This document shows, piece by piece, positions 1 to 8,633 of a stretch of DNA of 64,000 nucleotides. The stretch is from Congregibacter litoralis KT71 (GTDB taxonomy: Bacteria; Pseudomonadota; Gammaproteobacteria; Pseudomonadales; Halieaceae), in the NCBI RefSeq assembly GCF_000153125.2, contig NZ_CM002299.1:1-64000 (forward strand). The letters run 5' to 3'. The translations under genes and the position numbers were made by a program. Below the pieces are notes generated by a model. That model was not told the DNA's origin and searched no databases. It saw only the letters and a list, made by a program, of their open reading frames with translations. Position 1 is the first letter of the stretch. Each line of letters starts with the position of its first letter.

Positions 1-121
1 CAGAATTTTTCAGGGCCAGGGAGCGCTTGCGCAACAACCAGATATTCATGAGCACAACCGCAATGGTGGCAGACAGGACATACAGAATGAGTGCCGTGAG
101 ATAAGCGCTTTCAGTGAGCAT
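1..121 (-). CDS. Membrane protein, N-terminal part only (cut by window edge)
   Basis: The reading frame opens with an ATG at 121-119 and runs off the window after 40 codons. The visible part is one hydrophobic segment (about residues 7-27, rich in L, V, A and I) followed by a basic stretch containing LLRKR, which fits a small inner-membrane protein anchored with the basic side in the cytoplasm. Its ATG overlaps the stop codon of the YcgL gene by several bases, so the two are probably translationally coupled. The family cannot be named from this fragment. Confidence 0.55.
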   Translation of the reverse strand, partial: MLTESAYLTALILYVLSATIAVVLMNIWLLRKRSLALKNS

Positions 122-410
122 CGGTTTCTCCCTTTGTCGTGAGGCTCTGCTCCGGCGGCTCTGATGCAGACTCCCTCTTCCCCGGTGGCATTTGCACGTA
201 ATACCCCTCGGACTCCAGCGCTGCCAGTCCCGTGACCGTATCGGCCAGCGCGAGCTTACGCGAGGGCTCCAGAGCGAAAACCAGTGCGGACTCCGGATCG
301 CCGAACATCGACAGAAGGGCCTCGGGCACGCGCTCCAGTCCCTCTTCGCGTTTCACAAACAGATACATACCCTCTTTGCGGGGGCTACGAAGCAGTCTGC
401 ACGGCACCAT
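111..410 (-). CDS. YcgL family protein (UPF0745)
   Basis: A 99-aa protein matching the YcgL pattern: an N-terminal strand (VPCRLLRSPRKEGMYLFV), a central part with the conserved idea 'RVPEALLSMFGDP', and a C-terminal GYYVQMPP. YcgL proteins are small cytoplasmic alpha/beta proteins of unknown biochemical role, widespread in gammaproteobacteria and often near rnd or minD in other genomes. I chose the ATG at 410 because the family begins at this strand; an in-frame start at 440 would add ten residues that the family lacks. It overlaps the downstream membrane-protein gene. Confidence 0.75.
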   Translation of the reverse strand: MVPCRLLRSPRKEGMYLFVKREEGLERVPEALLSMFGDPESALVFALEPSRKLALADTVTGLAALESEGYYVQMPPGKRESASEPPEQSLTTKGETDAH

Positions 411-504
411 GGCGCGTAGCCAGAAAATAAGGTTCCTCACAGGCCCTGATGGTTTTTGAGACCCGTGCTAATCTCGGCAAAACCGAGAGCCCTGCGAGCG
501 CTGT

Positions 505-1881
505 ATGACCGACGCTATCGAGCATCCCAAAACGCTGCGCCAGCGCGACCTCGTGCTGTTTACCGTATCGGCGATCCTCCTGCCCGACATCCTCACCTCT
601 TCCGCGTCCGCGGGCGTCTCGAGCATCGCGTGGTGGCTGCTTCTGGGTTTGCTGTTTTTTTTCCCTATGGGCCTGATCAGCGCGGAGCTGGGTTGCAGCT
701 ACCCGGAACAGGGCGGCATCTACACCTGGATTCGCAATGCTTTCGGCGGCCGATGGGCCTCAAGGGTTACCTACTGCTACTGGGTGAATATGGCGCTGTG
801 GCTGCCTTCCATGTTTATTCTCTTTGCCGGTGTGGCCAACCGCCTCTTTGACCTCGAGGCCTCCCTGACGATACAGATCGGCATTGCCATCGCCATCACC
901 TGGCTCACGGTGGCGGCCAATGTGGTGGCCCTGAAGATCGGCAAATGGATTCCCAATATCGGTGCCATCTCAAAGTTTTTGCTGTTCGGGGCCCTGATTG
1001 CCGGTACCTGGCGCTTCCTTTCCTCCCACGAAGTAGCAAATGCCATGACCGTGGAGACCCTCACGCCAAGCTGGGGTGACGGGCTGCAGTTTATCCCCGC
1101 GATTATCTACGGCATGCTGGGTTTTGAGCTGGCAAGCGCCGGATCGGCAGAAATGCGCAACCCCCGGCGCGACGTTCCCCGGGCCATTCTCTGGTCCGGC
1201 ATGATCGTATTGCTACTGTCAGTGCTCGGCACCTTTGCCGTACTAGCCACCATTCCCGTCGCCGGTATCAATATTGTAGAGGGCGTGATTGATGTCCTGG
1301 CGCTTGCCTTCGCGGGCTCTGCCGCTGGGGACGCTCTGGTGCTATTCCTCGGTGTCTGCTTCCTCTTTGGCATCTACTCCAGCTGTGCCGCCTGGTCCAT
1401 GGGGGCGAATCGCGCCGCGGCAGAAGCGGCCATGGAGAAGGAGCTCCCCGCGTGGTTTGGCATCGAATTGCCGGGCAATGGCTCACCCGTCGGTGCCGCA
1501 GCCCTTACGGGCACAGTGAGCACCCTCGCCCTGCTGAGCTACGGCTTTATGTCCGGCAGCAATGAGGATCTGTTCTGGTCGCTGTTCGCCTTCAGCTCCG
1601 TGCTGTTTATGCTGCCCTACCTGGGCATGGTTTTGGCATTCCTTCGCATGCGCAGCGTGGATGGCGAGCACCCCCGACCCTTTCGGGTCCCGGGAGGTCG
1701 TCCGGGCGCCTGGATGAGCGCCATGCTCTGTGGATCGATTCTCATCATCGCTATCGCACTGTTTATGGTGACGCCCGGGGAGGGCCCCCAGTGGGCGGTG
1801 ATCATCGGCGTCGTGGCAGCACTGCTGCTGGGGGAGCTCCTGGTGCGGACCGCGGAACAATCCGCAGGCTCTTCCGTCTAA
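505..1881 (+). CDS. APC superfamily amino acid permease
   Basis: A 458-aa polytopic protein with about twelve hydrophobic segments. The first segment carries the family's unwound helix region (residues about 15-40), and TM2 ends in a 'SAELGCSYPEQGGIYTWI' stretch typical of the APC superfamily, where G-G-I-Y lines the substrate path. It would import or exchange amino acids or amines across the inner membrane. The exact substrate is not deducible; the layout resembles the GadC/YjeM-type glutamate or amine antiporter branch. It stands alone between YcgL (divergent) and a periplasmic protein gene, with no visible operon partners. Confidence 0.85.
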   Translation: MTDAIEHPKTLRQRDLVLFTVSAILLPDILTSSASAGVSSIAWWLLLGLLFFFPMGLISAELGCSYPEQGGIYTWIRNAFGGRWASRVTYCYWVNMALWLPSMFILFAGVANRLFDLEASLTIQIGIAIAITWLTVAANVVALKIGKWIPNIGAISKFLLFGALIAGTWRFLSSHEVANAMTVETLTPSWGDGLQFIPAIIYGMLGFELASAGSAEMRNPRRDVPRAILWSGMIVLLLSVLGTFAVLATIPVAGINIVEGVIDVLALAFAGSAAGDALVLFLGVCFLFGIYSSCAAWSMGANRAAAEAAMEKELPAWFGIELPGNGSPVGAAALTGTVSTLALLSYGFMSGSNEDLFWSLFAFSSVLFMLPYLGMVLAFLRMRSVDGEHPRPFRVPGGRPGAWMSAMLCGSILIIAIALFMVTPGEGPQWAVIIGVVAALLLGELLVRTAEQSAGSSV

Positions 1882-1946
1882 CGGACCGGTGCATCTAATC
1901 TGAAGGCCCCAACGTAAACAAGCCTGTGTTTACAATGAGAAGACCC

Positions 1947-2534
1947 ATGTCTAACGCCAGCGCATCCAGGGAAACTAAGAGCCCCCGCAAACGTGCGGGG
2001 CTTGTTGCTTTAATCATGCTCACCGCTGCCGCGGTTGCTAACGAGCTTGCCGTGAACAAGGCGGCCGCCGCCACGATGCAGCAGACCGCCGAAGAACGGG
2101 AGCTGAACCTTGAAAAAGTGGGCGAAGCGCGGCTGAAATTTCTTCTCTGGTCCGTCTACGACTCCCGTCTCTATACACCCACGGGGCAGTATCAAAACGG
2201 CATCCGTCCCCTGAAGCTGGAGATTGAGTACCTCCTCGATGTCAAAGCTGATGCCCTCGTGGAGCGGACGCAGACCGAGTGGAACAAGATGGGACGCAAT
2301 CACCCGCGGCAGGATGAGTGGCGTCAGAAGCTGGGCAGTATCTGGACAGACATCAACTCCGGAGACGTAATCAGCCTTGAACTGGACCAGGAAAATCGCA
2401 GCACCTTCCGTCGTAATGGCGAGCTTTTAGGGCACATAGAGGATCCGGAATTCGGTCAGGAGTTTGTGGATATCTGGCTGTCGGAAGACTGCACCCACCC
2501 GGAAGTTCGCCAGGCTCTCCTCGGCCAGAGCTAG
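1947..2534 (+). CDS. Chalcone isomerase-like periplasmic protein
   Basis: A protein of about 195 aa with a positively charged N-terminus, a hydrophobic stretch (LVALIMLTAAAVANELAV) and an alanine-rich possible cleavage region, so probably exported. The mature part shows the pattern of the Chalcone_3 family: a strand near 'GEARLKFLLWSVYDSRLYTP', then 'LKLEIEYLLDVKADALVERT', and 'DVISLELDQENRSTFRRNGELLGHIEDPEFG' spread over the C-terminal half. Bacterial members are periplasmic proteins of unknown role; chalcone isomerase activity should not be assumed. Three in-frame starts exist (GTG 1926, ATG 1935, ATG 1947); I prefer 1947 because GAGAAG lies five bases upstream. Confidence 0.7.
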   Translation: MSNASASRETKSPRKRAGLVALIMLTAAAVANELAVNKAAAATMQQTAEERELNLEKVGEARLKFLLWSVYDSRLYTPTGQYQNGIRPLKLEIEYLLDVKADALVERTQTEWNKMGRNHPRQDEWRQKLGSIWTDINSGDVISLELDQENRSTFRRNGELLGHIEDPEFGQEFVDIWLSEDCTHPEVRQALLGQS

Positions 2535-2558
2535 GCAAGGGCCGGGGCTGGGCCGGGG

Positions 2559-4169
2559 CTAGAAAAGAGCCGAGAGATACTCCTCGAGGCGCTCTTCGGC
2601 CTGAGCGCCGAAGAGAATGCGGCTGGCCTCCGCGAGTCCCGGCGCACTGCGTATATCCTCAACGCGGACCACCTGCTCTATTTTTGAGCGCCGGCGCATA
2701 AAGTCCTCCAGACGCACGACCATTTCGCGACGGGCGGTAAGCTCGATCTCACACCGGGTGTACTCTGCGTGTTCAATCAGCAGCTCGACGCTCTCGGGTC
2801 TTTCCCGGATGCGATCCAGAAGCTGAAATGCGGCTTCTCCGTAACGTCGCCAGAACCGTTCGCTCAGGGGCTCGGACGATCCCGGATCGGTCATTTCATC
2901 CAGACCCAGCTGACTCGCCTGCTGCATGAACAGCGCCTTCACCGAGCCACGGGGCTCCCCGTACCAGGAAGCCTTGGGTTTGGGCAGGGTGATACCCAGA
3001 GATTCCACCGCGGCAACAATTTCCTCCCCCACGTTCAGGCAGTCCGTCAGCTTGCCGCCAAAGATACTGATCTGGGACAGACCCTCATTGATCTCAATTT
3101 CATGTTTCCGCGATAGCTGCACCCAGTCCGTTGCGCCCTGGGAACCCGTTACCGCGAGGGGACGAACCCCCACTCGCTCGGCGATCACATCCTCCGGGCG
3201 GATGGGTTCGCGCAGATCGATAAGCTCGTTGACGTTGTCGAGCACGAACTGCCGGTCCTCCGCCGTGACGCCCACGGCAGGGTCACTGACCGCGGTATCG
3301 GTGGTACCAATACAGGTCTTTGGCCCCATGGGGATCAGAAAAAACAAACGACCATCGCTGGCAAAAAAGGTCAGCACCCGCCGGCTATCCGTTACCCGGT
3401 CAACGATCAGATGAATGCCCTTGGAGAACAGGTGACGATACTCGGTCTCCACGCCAATCATGGTATTCATGGCGTCCACCCAGGGACCACAGGCATTGAT
3501 TACGACTTTGGCGCGTAAGGCGTAACTCTGCTGGCTCTCGCAATCGCGCAGGCGACAATCCCAGCCGCCGTCGCGGGGCTGGGCCTCGTCAAGACTCACA
3601 TAGTTGGCTGCAACACAGCCCAGATCCAGGGCCCGGCGAATAAAACTGAAAACGAAACGCGCATCGTTGTCGTAGAGATAGCAGTCGGAATACTCCAGCC
3701 CCCCCGCGGCGTTACTGGTGTTGATTTCCGGTTCCAGTTTTTTGATCGCCCGGGGCGAAAGATAGCGGGGAGCACGGGTTTTGCAGCGCCCCATGAGCCA
3801 GTAGAGCACGCTGCCTAAAAACACAAAAAACGACCAGAAGCGAAATCCCCGCTGAATCGTGGTGAAGAAGCGGATTTCTTTGACCGTAGCCGGATAGGCG
3901 CGCATGAGCTCATTGCGCGAACGACAGAGCTTGTTCACCAGTAAAAACTCGCGGCTCTCGAGGTACTTGATGCCACCCCAGGCCAGATTGCTGGAGTTGG
4001 AGCTCACGCCGCTGGCGAAGTCTCCGCGGTCCACCAGTGCCACGCGCACACCCTTCCCCGCCAGGGCCGCGGCGGAGACAGCGCCGTTGATGCCGCCCCC
4101 GACGATAAGGACGTCGTACTCCTGGCCATCGAGATTTTCGAGATTTTTATCGCGCAGGGCGGTGGACAC
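2559..4169 (-). CDS. GlpD-like FAD-dependent glycerol-3-phosphate dehydrogenase/oxidase
   Basis: A 536-aa flavoprotein of the DAO/GlpD family. The FAD-binding Rossmann motif (VGGGINGAVSAAAL) is at about residues 22-35, followed by 'DRGDFASGVSSNSSNLAWGG', the equivalent of the SSRST-HGG motif of GlpD, although several of the canonical residues differ. A hydrophobic segment near residues 110-130 may help membrane attachment. The C-terminal 150 residues match the DAO_C helical domain. The expected reaction is oxidation of sn-glycerol 3-phosphate to dihydroxyacetone phosphate with electrons to quinone, but the divergent motif leaves room for another polyol phosphate. It starts with GTG and stands convergent to the chalcone isomerase-like gene. 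Confidence 0.75.
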   Translation of the reverse strand: MSTALRDKNLENLDGQEYDVLIVGGGINGAVSAAALAGKGVRVALVDRGDFASGVSSNSSNLAWGGIKYLESREFLLVNKLCRSRNELMRAYPATVKEIRFFTTIQRGFRFWSFFVFLGSVLYWLMGRCKTRAPRYLSPRAIKKLEPEINTSNAAGGLEYSDCYLYDNDARFVFSFIRRALDLGCVAANYVSLDEAQPRDGGWDCRLRDCESQQSYALRAKVVINACGPWVDAMNTMIGVETEYRHLFSKGIHLIVDRVTDSRRVLTFFASDGRLFFLIPMGPKTCIGTTDTAVSDPAVGVTAEDRQFVLDNVNELIDLREPIRPEDVIAERVGVRPLAVTGSQGATDWVQLSRKHEIEINEGLSQISIFGGKLTDCLNVGEEIVAAVESLGITLPKPKASWYGEPRGSVKALFMQQASQLGLDEMTDPGSSEPLSERFWRRYGEAAFQLLDRIRERPESVELLIEHAEYTRCEIELTARREMVVRLEDFMRRRSKIEQVVRVEDIRSAPGLAEASRILFGAQAEERLEEYLSALF

Positions 4170-4274
4170 CGCGTTCTCTCCTCAGGCAAACACCGGCAGT
4201 TTCCCGGGGTCAACTGGACAGTGACCCTGGTAAACACCACTATAACGCATTCTTTTGGTGGTACCCCCAACCCT

Positions 4275-5357
4275 ATGGATCAAGAAACACAGGAAAGCTA
4301 TCGCGGCCTCGATTACCCCTGGGGTCGCGGGGTCAACCCCGAGCCCGGCGAGCCCCGGCGCATTGCTGACGGGGTCTACTGGGCGCGGTTTGCCATGCCC
4401 ATGTCCCTGGATCACATCAACCTCTGGCTTTTGGAGGATGGCGATGGCTGGACCATCGTCGACACCTGCCTGAACCTTCCCGATGCCCGGGAAGTCTGGG
4501 AAGGACTTTTTGAAGGCTTTATGGGCGGAAAACCCGTAAAGCGGGTGATTTGCACGCACATGCACCCGGATCACGTGGGCCTCGCCGGATGGATCTGCGA
4601 AAAGCACGGCTGCGATCTCTGGATGTCCCGCGCCGAATACCTTATGTGTCGCTCTCTCGTATCCGACACCGGTCGCGAGGCGCCCGAGGTCGCTGTGGAC
4701 TTCTACCGCGGGGCGGGCTACACCGAGGAACAGCTGGAGAAGTACAAGAAACGCTTCGGATTTTTTGGCAAAGCTGTCTCCACTTTACCCGACCGCTATC
4801 GACGCCTGGTGGATCTGGAGACTCTGAACATCGGGGGCCGGTACTGGCAGATCATGGAAGGCAGCGGCCACTCGCCGGAGCACCTCTGCCTCTACTGTCC
4901 GGCCCTCAAGCTGTTTATCTCCGGTGACCAGGTGCTGCCGCGCATCACCCCCAATGTGTCCGTGTTCCCCACGGAGCCCGAGGGTGACCCCCTCAAATAC
5001 TGGCTGCGCTCCGGTGCCCGGCTGCGGGAGCGTCTTCCTGAAGATCTGCTGGTGCTCCCCTCCCATGAGGCCCCGTTTTACGGGCTCCACGTGCGCCTGA
5101 CACAGATTCTTGAAGCCCATAAAGAAGACCTGAGCGCGCTGTTTAAATTGCTCGCCGAGCCCCGACGGGCCGTGGACTGTTTTCCGGCGCTATTCAAACG
5201 GGACATTGGTGAGGGCTCCCTGGGACTCGCCACGGGAGAAACCCTCGCCCACCTGAATTGCCTCCTGGGCCGCCGGCGCATCCGCCGCCACTGCGACGAG
5301 CACGGTGTGAACTGGTATGTGCAGGACCCGGACGCTGTCGACCTGGATGAGGACTGA
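4275..5357 (+). CDS. Metallo-beta-lactamase fold hydrolase
   Basis: A 360-aa protein with the signature THMHPDHVG (HxHxDH) near residue 93, a downstream 'SGHSPEHLCLY' histidine and a 'SGDQVLPRITP' aspartate, together the set of metal ligands of a di-metal MBL hydrolase. The long C-terminal helical part (PSHEAPF, then an alpha-helical cap) is like LACTB2/YflN-type and acyl-CoA thioesterase-like members. The substrate is unknown. I chose ATG 4275 because the upstream in-frame codons precede the family's usual start. It runs in the same direction as an esterase gene beginning 38 bases downstream, suggesting a joint role in ester or lipid turnover. Confidence 0.8.
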   Translation: MDQETQESYRGLDYPWGRGVNPEPGEPRRIADGVYWARFAMPMSLDHINLWLLEDGDGWTIVDTCLNLPDAREVWEGLFEGFMGGKPVKRVICTHMHPDHVGLAGWICEKHGCDLWMSRAEYLMCRSLVSDTGREAPEVAVDFYRGAGYTEEQLEKYKKRFGFFGKAVSTLPDRYRRLVDLETLNIGGRYWQIMEGSGHSPEHLCLYCPALKLFISGDQVLPRITPNVSVFPTEPEGDPLKYWLRSGARLRERLPEDLLVLPSHEAPFYGLHVRLTQILEAHKEDLSALFKLLAEPRRAVDCFPALFKRDIGEGSLGLATGETLAHLNCLLGRRRIRRHCDEHGVNWYVQDPDAVDLDED

Positions 5358-5394
5358 TGACCATAAAAGCCCTGAAGGCGCTGCGAGCGTGAAC

Positions 5395-6282
5395 ATGCTG
5401 CAGCGACTCAAAGTCGGTTTATTCCGCAGGTATTACCGCTTTAGTGCCCGCCAGGCCTGGCACGCTCCCGACGTACACAGCTCTCCGGGCTTCCTCGAAC
5501 TGCCAACGTCCGCCGGCCCTCTCCGGGGGCATCTCTATCGCGGAGAACAGAGTAGCGAGCGTCCCCTGGTGATTTACTTCCATGGTGGCGGCTGGGTCAT
5601 TGGCGATCTCCAGACCCATCATGCCTACTGTCAGGCCCTTTGCGATGCGTCCGGTGCCACGCTTATCGCCGTGGATTATCGTCTGGCCCCGGAGCACCGG
5701 TTCCCCACCGCCCAGGATGATTGCCTGGCTGCCGCGACCGCCATCGCTGAGCGCCTATCGGATTTTGGTCCGAACAATGGCTCGATTGTTCTGGCGGGAG
5801 ACAGTGCCGGTGGCCAGCTGTCCCTGTGCACAGCCCTCGCCGCAGAGAAGGTCCTCCGGGAGGCCATCGTGGGAATGATACTCACCTACCCCGTGGTGGA
5901 TCACTACACGCGACCGTCACCCTCCTACCTTGACTGCGCCCGGGGACAGGCCCTGACCAGCGATATCATGCGCTGGTTCTGGGATAGCTATCTCGGTGAT
6001 ACGGACCCCGAGGACCCAGGAACCCAGCGCGCCTTCCCGATTCGAAGTACGGCACTGAGTACACTACCGCCGGCCCTTCTGTGCACCGCCGGGCGAGACC
6101 CCCTTCGCGATGAGGGCATGGCGATGGCCGACGCCCTGCGGGATGCGGGCGTCGCCGTGGAACAGGAACACTACCCCGATTCAGAACACGGCTTTGCCTG
6201 CTCCCTGGGTCCGACGGAAGATTACAAAGCCTGGCTTGCCCGCTGTGCGAGCTGGATCGCCGAGCGTCCTCCGTCCTCCTAG
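5395..6282 (+). CDS. Alpha/beta hydrolase, hormone-sensitive-lipase family esterase
   Basis: A 295-aa serine esterase. The oxyanion-hole motif HGGGW is at about residue 64, the nucleophile elbow GDSAGG at about residue 141, the acidic residue lies in 'TAGRDPLRDEG' and the catalytic histidine in 'SEHGFA'. This is the complete HSL (bacterial family IV) triad, so it should hydrolyse short- to medium-chain esters in the cytoplasm. A GTG six bases upstream of the chosen ATG is an alternative start. It follows the MBL hydrolase closely and converges on the Fe-ADH gene. Confidence 0.88.
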   Translation: MLQRLKVGLFRRYYRFSARQAWHAPDVHSSPGFLELPTSAGPLRGHLYRGEQSSERPLVIYFHGGGWVIGDLQTHHAYCQALCDASGATLIAVDYRLAPEHRFPTAQDDCLAAATAIAERLSDFGPNNGSIVLAGDSAGGQLSLCTALAAEKVLREAIVGMILTYPVVDHYTRPSPSYLDCARGQALTSDIMRWFWDSYLGDTDPEDPGTQRAFPIRSTALSTLPPALLCTAGRDPLRDEGMAMADALRDAGVAVEQEHYPDSEHGFACSLGPTEDYKAWLARCASWIAERPPSS

Positions 6283-6288
6283 GGCGCT

Positions 6289-7482
6289 CTAGGCGCTGAT
6301 CTTTGCAAGTATCTCCTTGCAGCCCGCCTCGTCGAGGAGCCTGGGTGCGAAGTAGCCCGTGGCCTCCGCCACCGCCAGACCCGTGAGGTAGTCAAAGTCT
6401 GCGCTGTTGATCTTCTCTGAGGTGGCAGGAATACCCACGGCATCCCGAAGGCTCACCACCGCATCGATAAACGCCCGCGCCTGCTCTCTGGCACTCTGCC
6501 CCGCCGTAGCAACACCAATAAGCTGCGCCAGCTCCGCCAGAGAATCTTCGGCCTCGACAGCGCAATAATCGAGAACATGAGGCAGCACCATGGCGTTCGC
6601 CAGACCATGGGGAATCTGGTACTTACCCCCGAGCTGATGAGCGATGGCGTGCACCGTGCCCACATTGACCTGATTGATCGCGATACCCGCGTAATAGGAC
6701 GCCAGGGCCATGGACTCTCGGGCCTCGGCATCATCGCCCTGGGTATAGGCGCGCTCGAGATTCGCAAAAATAATTCGGATGGCGCGCTCGGCATTCTCCT
6801 TACGCGTGCCCCGATCCCAGCGGCAGATATAGGCTTCAATGGCGTGGGTCAGGGCATCCATCCCTGTCGCCGCGGTAATCGCCGGCGGCATACCCATCTG
6901 TAGATCGGGGTCCAGAGCCGTGGCCCCCATGCCCAGTCCCGCTCCGGAAATCACCCCCTTTTCATGGGTCGCAGAGTCAGAAATGACCGCGCCCATGGTG
7001 GCCTCGGAGCCGGTACCCGCCGTGGTGGGAATGGCAAAAAGCGGCATCACCTCGTGCTTGACCTTGGCAAAGCCTATCCAATCACGCGGATCCTCATCGC
7101 TGGTTGCCGTGGCCGCGATCAGTTTGGCGCAGTCAATAGAAGAGCCACCGCCGATGGCAAGCACGGCGTCGCTGCCGTGGTCCTTCAGTATCGCCAGACC
7201 TGCTGCGCCCTGGTCAAAGGTAGGATCAGGTTGAACACCGTCATAAAAAGCGATGTCCACGTCGGAGTCCTTGAATCCCTCGAGAGCCTTATCCACGATC
7301 CCGAGATCTCTGAGCACGGTGTCGGTGACCACCAGCACACGCTTGAACCCCGAGCGGCGAATATGCCCGCAAAGCTGCGCCGCGCTGCCTGCACCCGCGA
7401 AGGCCAGATAGGTGCCCCCCGGTGCCGACGCCGTGAGAATCTTGGCTAGAATGAAAAGCAGTTTGTTCTTGATTTTATTCAT
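6289..7482 (-). CDS. Iron-containing alcohol dehydrogenase
   Basis: A 397-aa group III (Fe-dependent) alcohol dehydrogenase. Visible family hallmarks are GGGSSIDCAK (NAD(P) binding), 'TTAGTGSEAT' (conserved loop), and the metal-binding histidines in 'HAIAHQLGG' and 'HGLANAMVLPHVLDY'. It would interconvert an alcohol and its aldehyde with NAD(P)H. The N-terminal 'KNKLLFILAKIL' helix precedes the catalytic fold. I start at ATG 7482, where family members begin; the frame remains open to 7539. It is divergent from the quinone oxidoreductase gene and convergent with the esterase. Confidence 0.88.
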   Translation of the reverse strand: MNKIKNKLLFILAKILTASAPGGTYLAFAGAGSAAQLCGHIRRSGFKRVLVVTDTVLRDLGIVDKALEGFKDSDVDIAFYDGVQPDPTFDQGAAGLAILKDHGSDAVLAIGGGSSIDCAKLIAATATSDEDPRDWIGFAKVKHEVMPLFAIPTTAGTGSEATMGAVISDSATHEKGVISGAGLGMGATALDPDLQMGMPPAITAATGMDALTHAIEAYICRWDRGTRKENAERAIRIIFANLERAYTQGDDAEARESMALASYYAGIAINQVNVGTVHAIAHQLGGKYQIPHGLANAMVLPHVLDYCAVEAEDSLAELAQLIGVATAGQSAREQARAFIDAVVSLRDAVGIPATSEKINSADFDYLTGLAVAEATGYFAPRLLDEAGCKEILAKISA

Positions 7483-7633
7483 GGATAGCCTGGTGCCCAG
7501 TTTTTCGAAGCCCGAAGGGTAGCAAGTCAGGGGATTCACAGCGAGGGTCTCGAGCTTGCCCTTTTATCGAGTGGATGCGATGTTGGATGCTCCCCAGGCG
7601 ACCAGCCTTCTTCACAGCAAAGGACCCCTATTG

Positions 7634-8620
7634 ATGACAGACATCACACGCCGGTTTGTACATATCGATGAAAGCGATCGTAGCCTGTCCCTTCAGGAGG
7701 ATCAGGCCCCCGTACCCGGCGCCGACGAAGTCCTTATTGAAGTGGCAGCCGCGGGTCTTAATCGCGCAGACCTCCTTCAATGGAAGGGTCTTTACCCCCC
7801 GCCACCCGATGCATCGCCCATCATGGGGCTTGAGGTCGCTGGCACCGTGGTGGCCTGCGGTGAGGCCGTCAATGAATTCCGGCCCGGGGACGAGGTCTGC
7901 GCCCTCACCCACGGCGGTGGCTACGCAAGCCACGCCATCGCCCCCCGGGGGCAGACCCTGGCCGTGCCCGCAGCCTTCGAGCTCCACGAGGCAGCGGCGT
8001 TGCCCGAAGCGCTGCTGACGGTCTGGCATAACGTGTTTCAGCGCGCGGGATTAAAAGCGGGTGAGAACGTGCTTATTCACGGCGGCGCCAGCGGCATCGG
8101 CACCCTGGGTGTCGGTATCTGCAAGGCCATGGGCGCCACGGTTTTCAGCACCGCAGGCAGCGAGGAGAAATGTCGCCGCGTCGAAGCCCTCGGCGCAAGC
8201 AAAGCGTTCAATTACAAGAAGGAGGATTTCGTCGAGGGGCTTGATGCCCTGGGTCTCAAGGGCAGGATCGCGGTGATTCTGGACATGGTAGGGGGCGACT
8301 ATATCGAACGCAATTTCGAGGTCGCTGCACCGGAAGGGCGCATCGTGAACATTGCTTTCTTGCGGGGTTTCAAGGCTGACGTCAATTTTCTTCCCCTGCT
8401 ACTCAAGCGCCTCACACTCACGGGCTCCACCCTGCGGGCCCAGTCTGAGACGCAGAAGGCACAGATGGTTCGCGAGATTCGCGAGGAACTTTTCGAACAC
8501 CTGGACAAGGGATCGATCCAAGCGGTGATTGACCGGGAGTTCCCCCTGGCTCAGGCTCAGGAAGCTCTGGAGTACATGGAATCCGGGGTGCACATGGGTA
8601 AGATTCTCCTGCGACCCTGA
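7634..8620 (+). CDS. NAD(P)H quinone oxidoreductase, PIG3 type
   Basis: A 328-aa medium-chain reductase without structural zinc cysteines. It has the GroES-like N-terminus with 'AAGLNRADLLQWKGLYPPP', the 'GGASGIG' nucleotide-binding loop, and the PIG3-type 'FSTAGSEEKC' after it, where PIG3 proteins use NADPH to reduce quinones or similar carbonyls. Start chosen at ATG 7634 to match the family N-terminus; an upstream ATG at 7556 would add 26 residues with no family counterpart. Thirteen bases separate it from the subtilase gene, so they may share a transcript. Confidence 0.87.
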   Translation: MTDITRRFVHIDESDRSLSLQEDQAPVPGADEVLIEVAAAGLNRADLLQWKGLYPPPPDASPIMGLEVAGTVVACGEAVNEFRPGDEVCALTHGGGYASHAIAPRGQTLAVPAAFELHEAAALPEALLTVWHNVFQRAGLKAGENVLIHGGASGIGTLGVGICKAMGATVFSTAGSEEKCRRVEALGASKAFNYKKEDFVEGLDALGLKGRIAVILDMVGGDYIERNFEVAAPEGRIVNIAFLRGFKADVNFLPLLLKRLTLTGSTLRAQSETQKAQMVREIREELFEHLDKGSIQAVIDREFPLAQAQEALEYMESGVHMGKILLRP

Positions 8621-8633
8621 GCGGCAGTTCTCG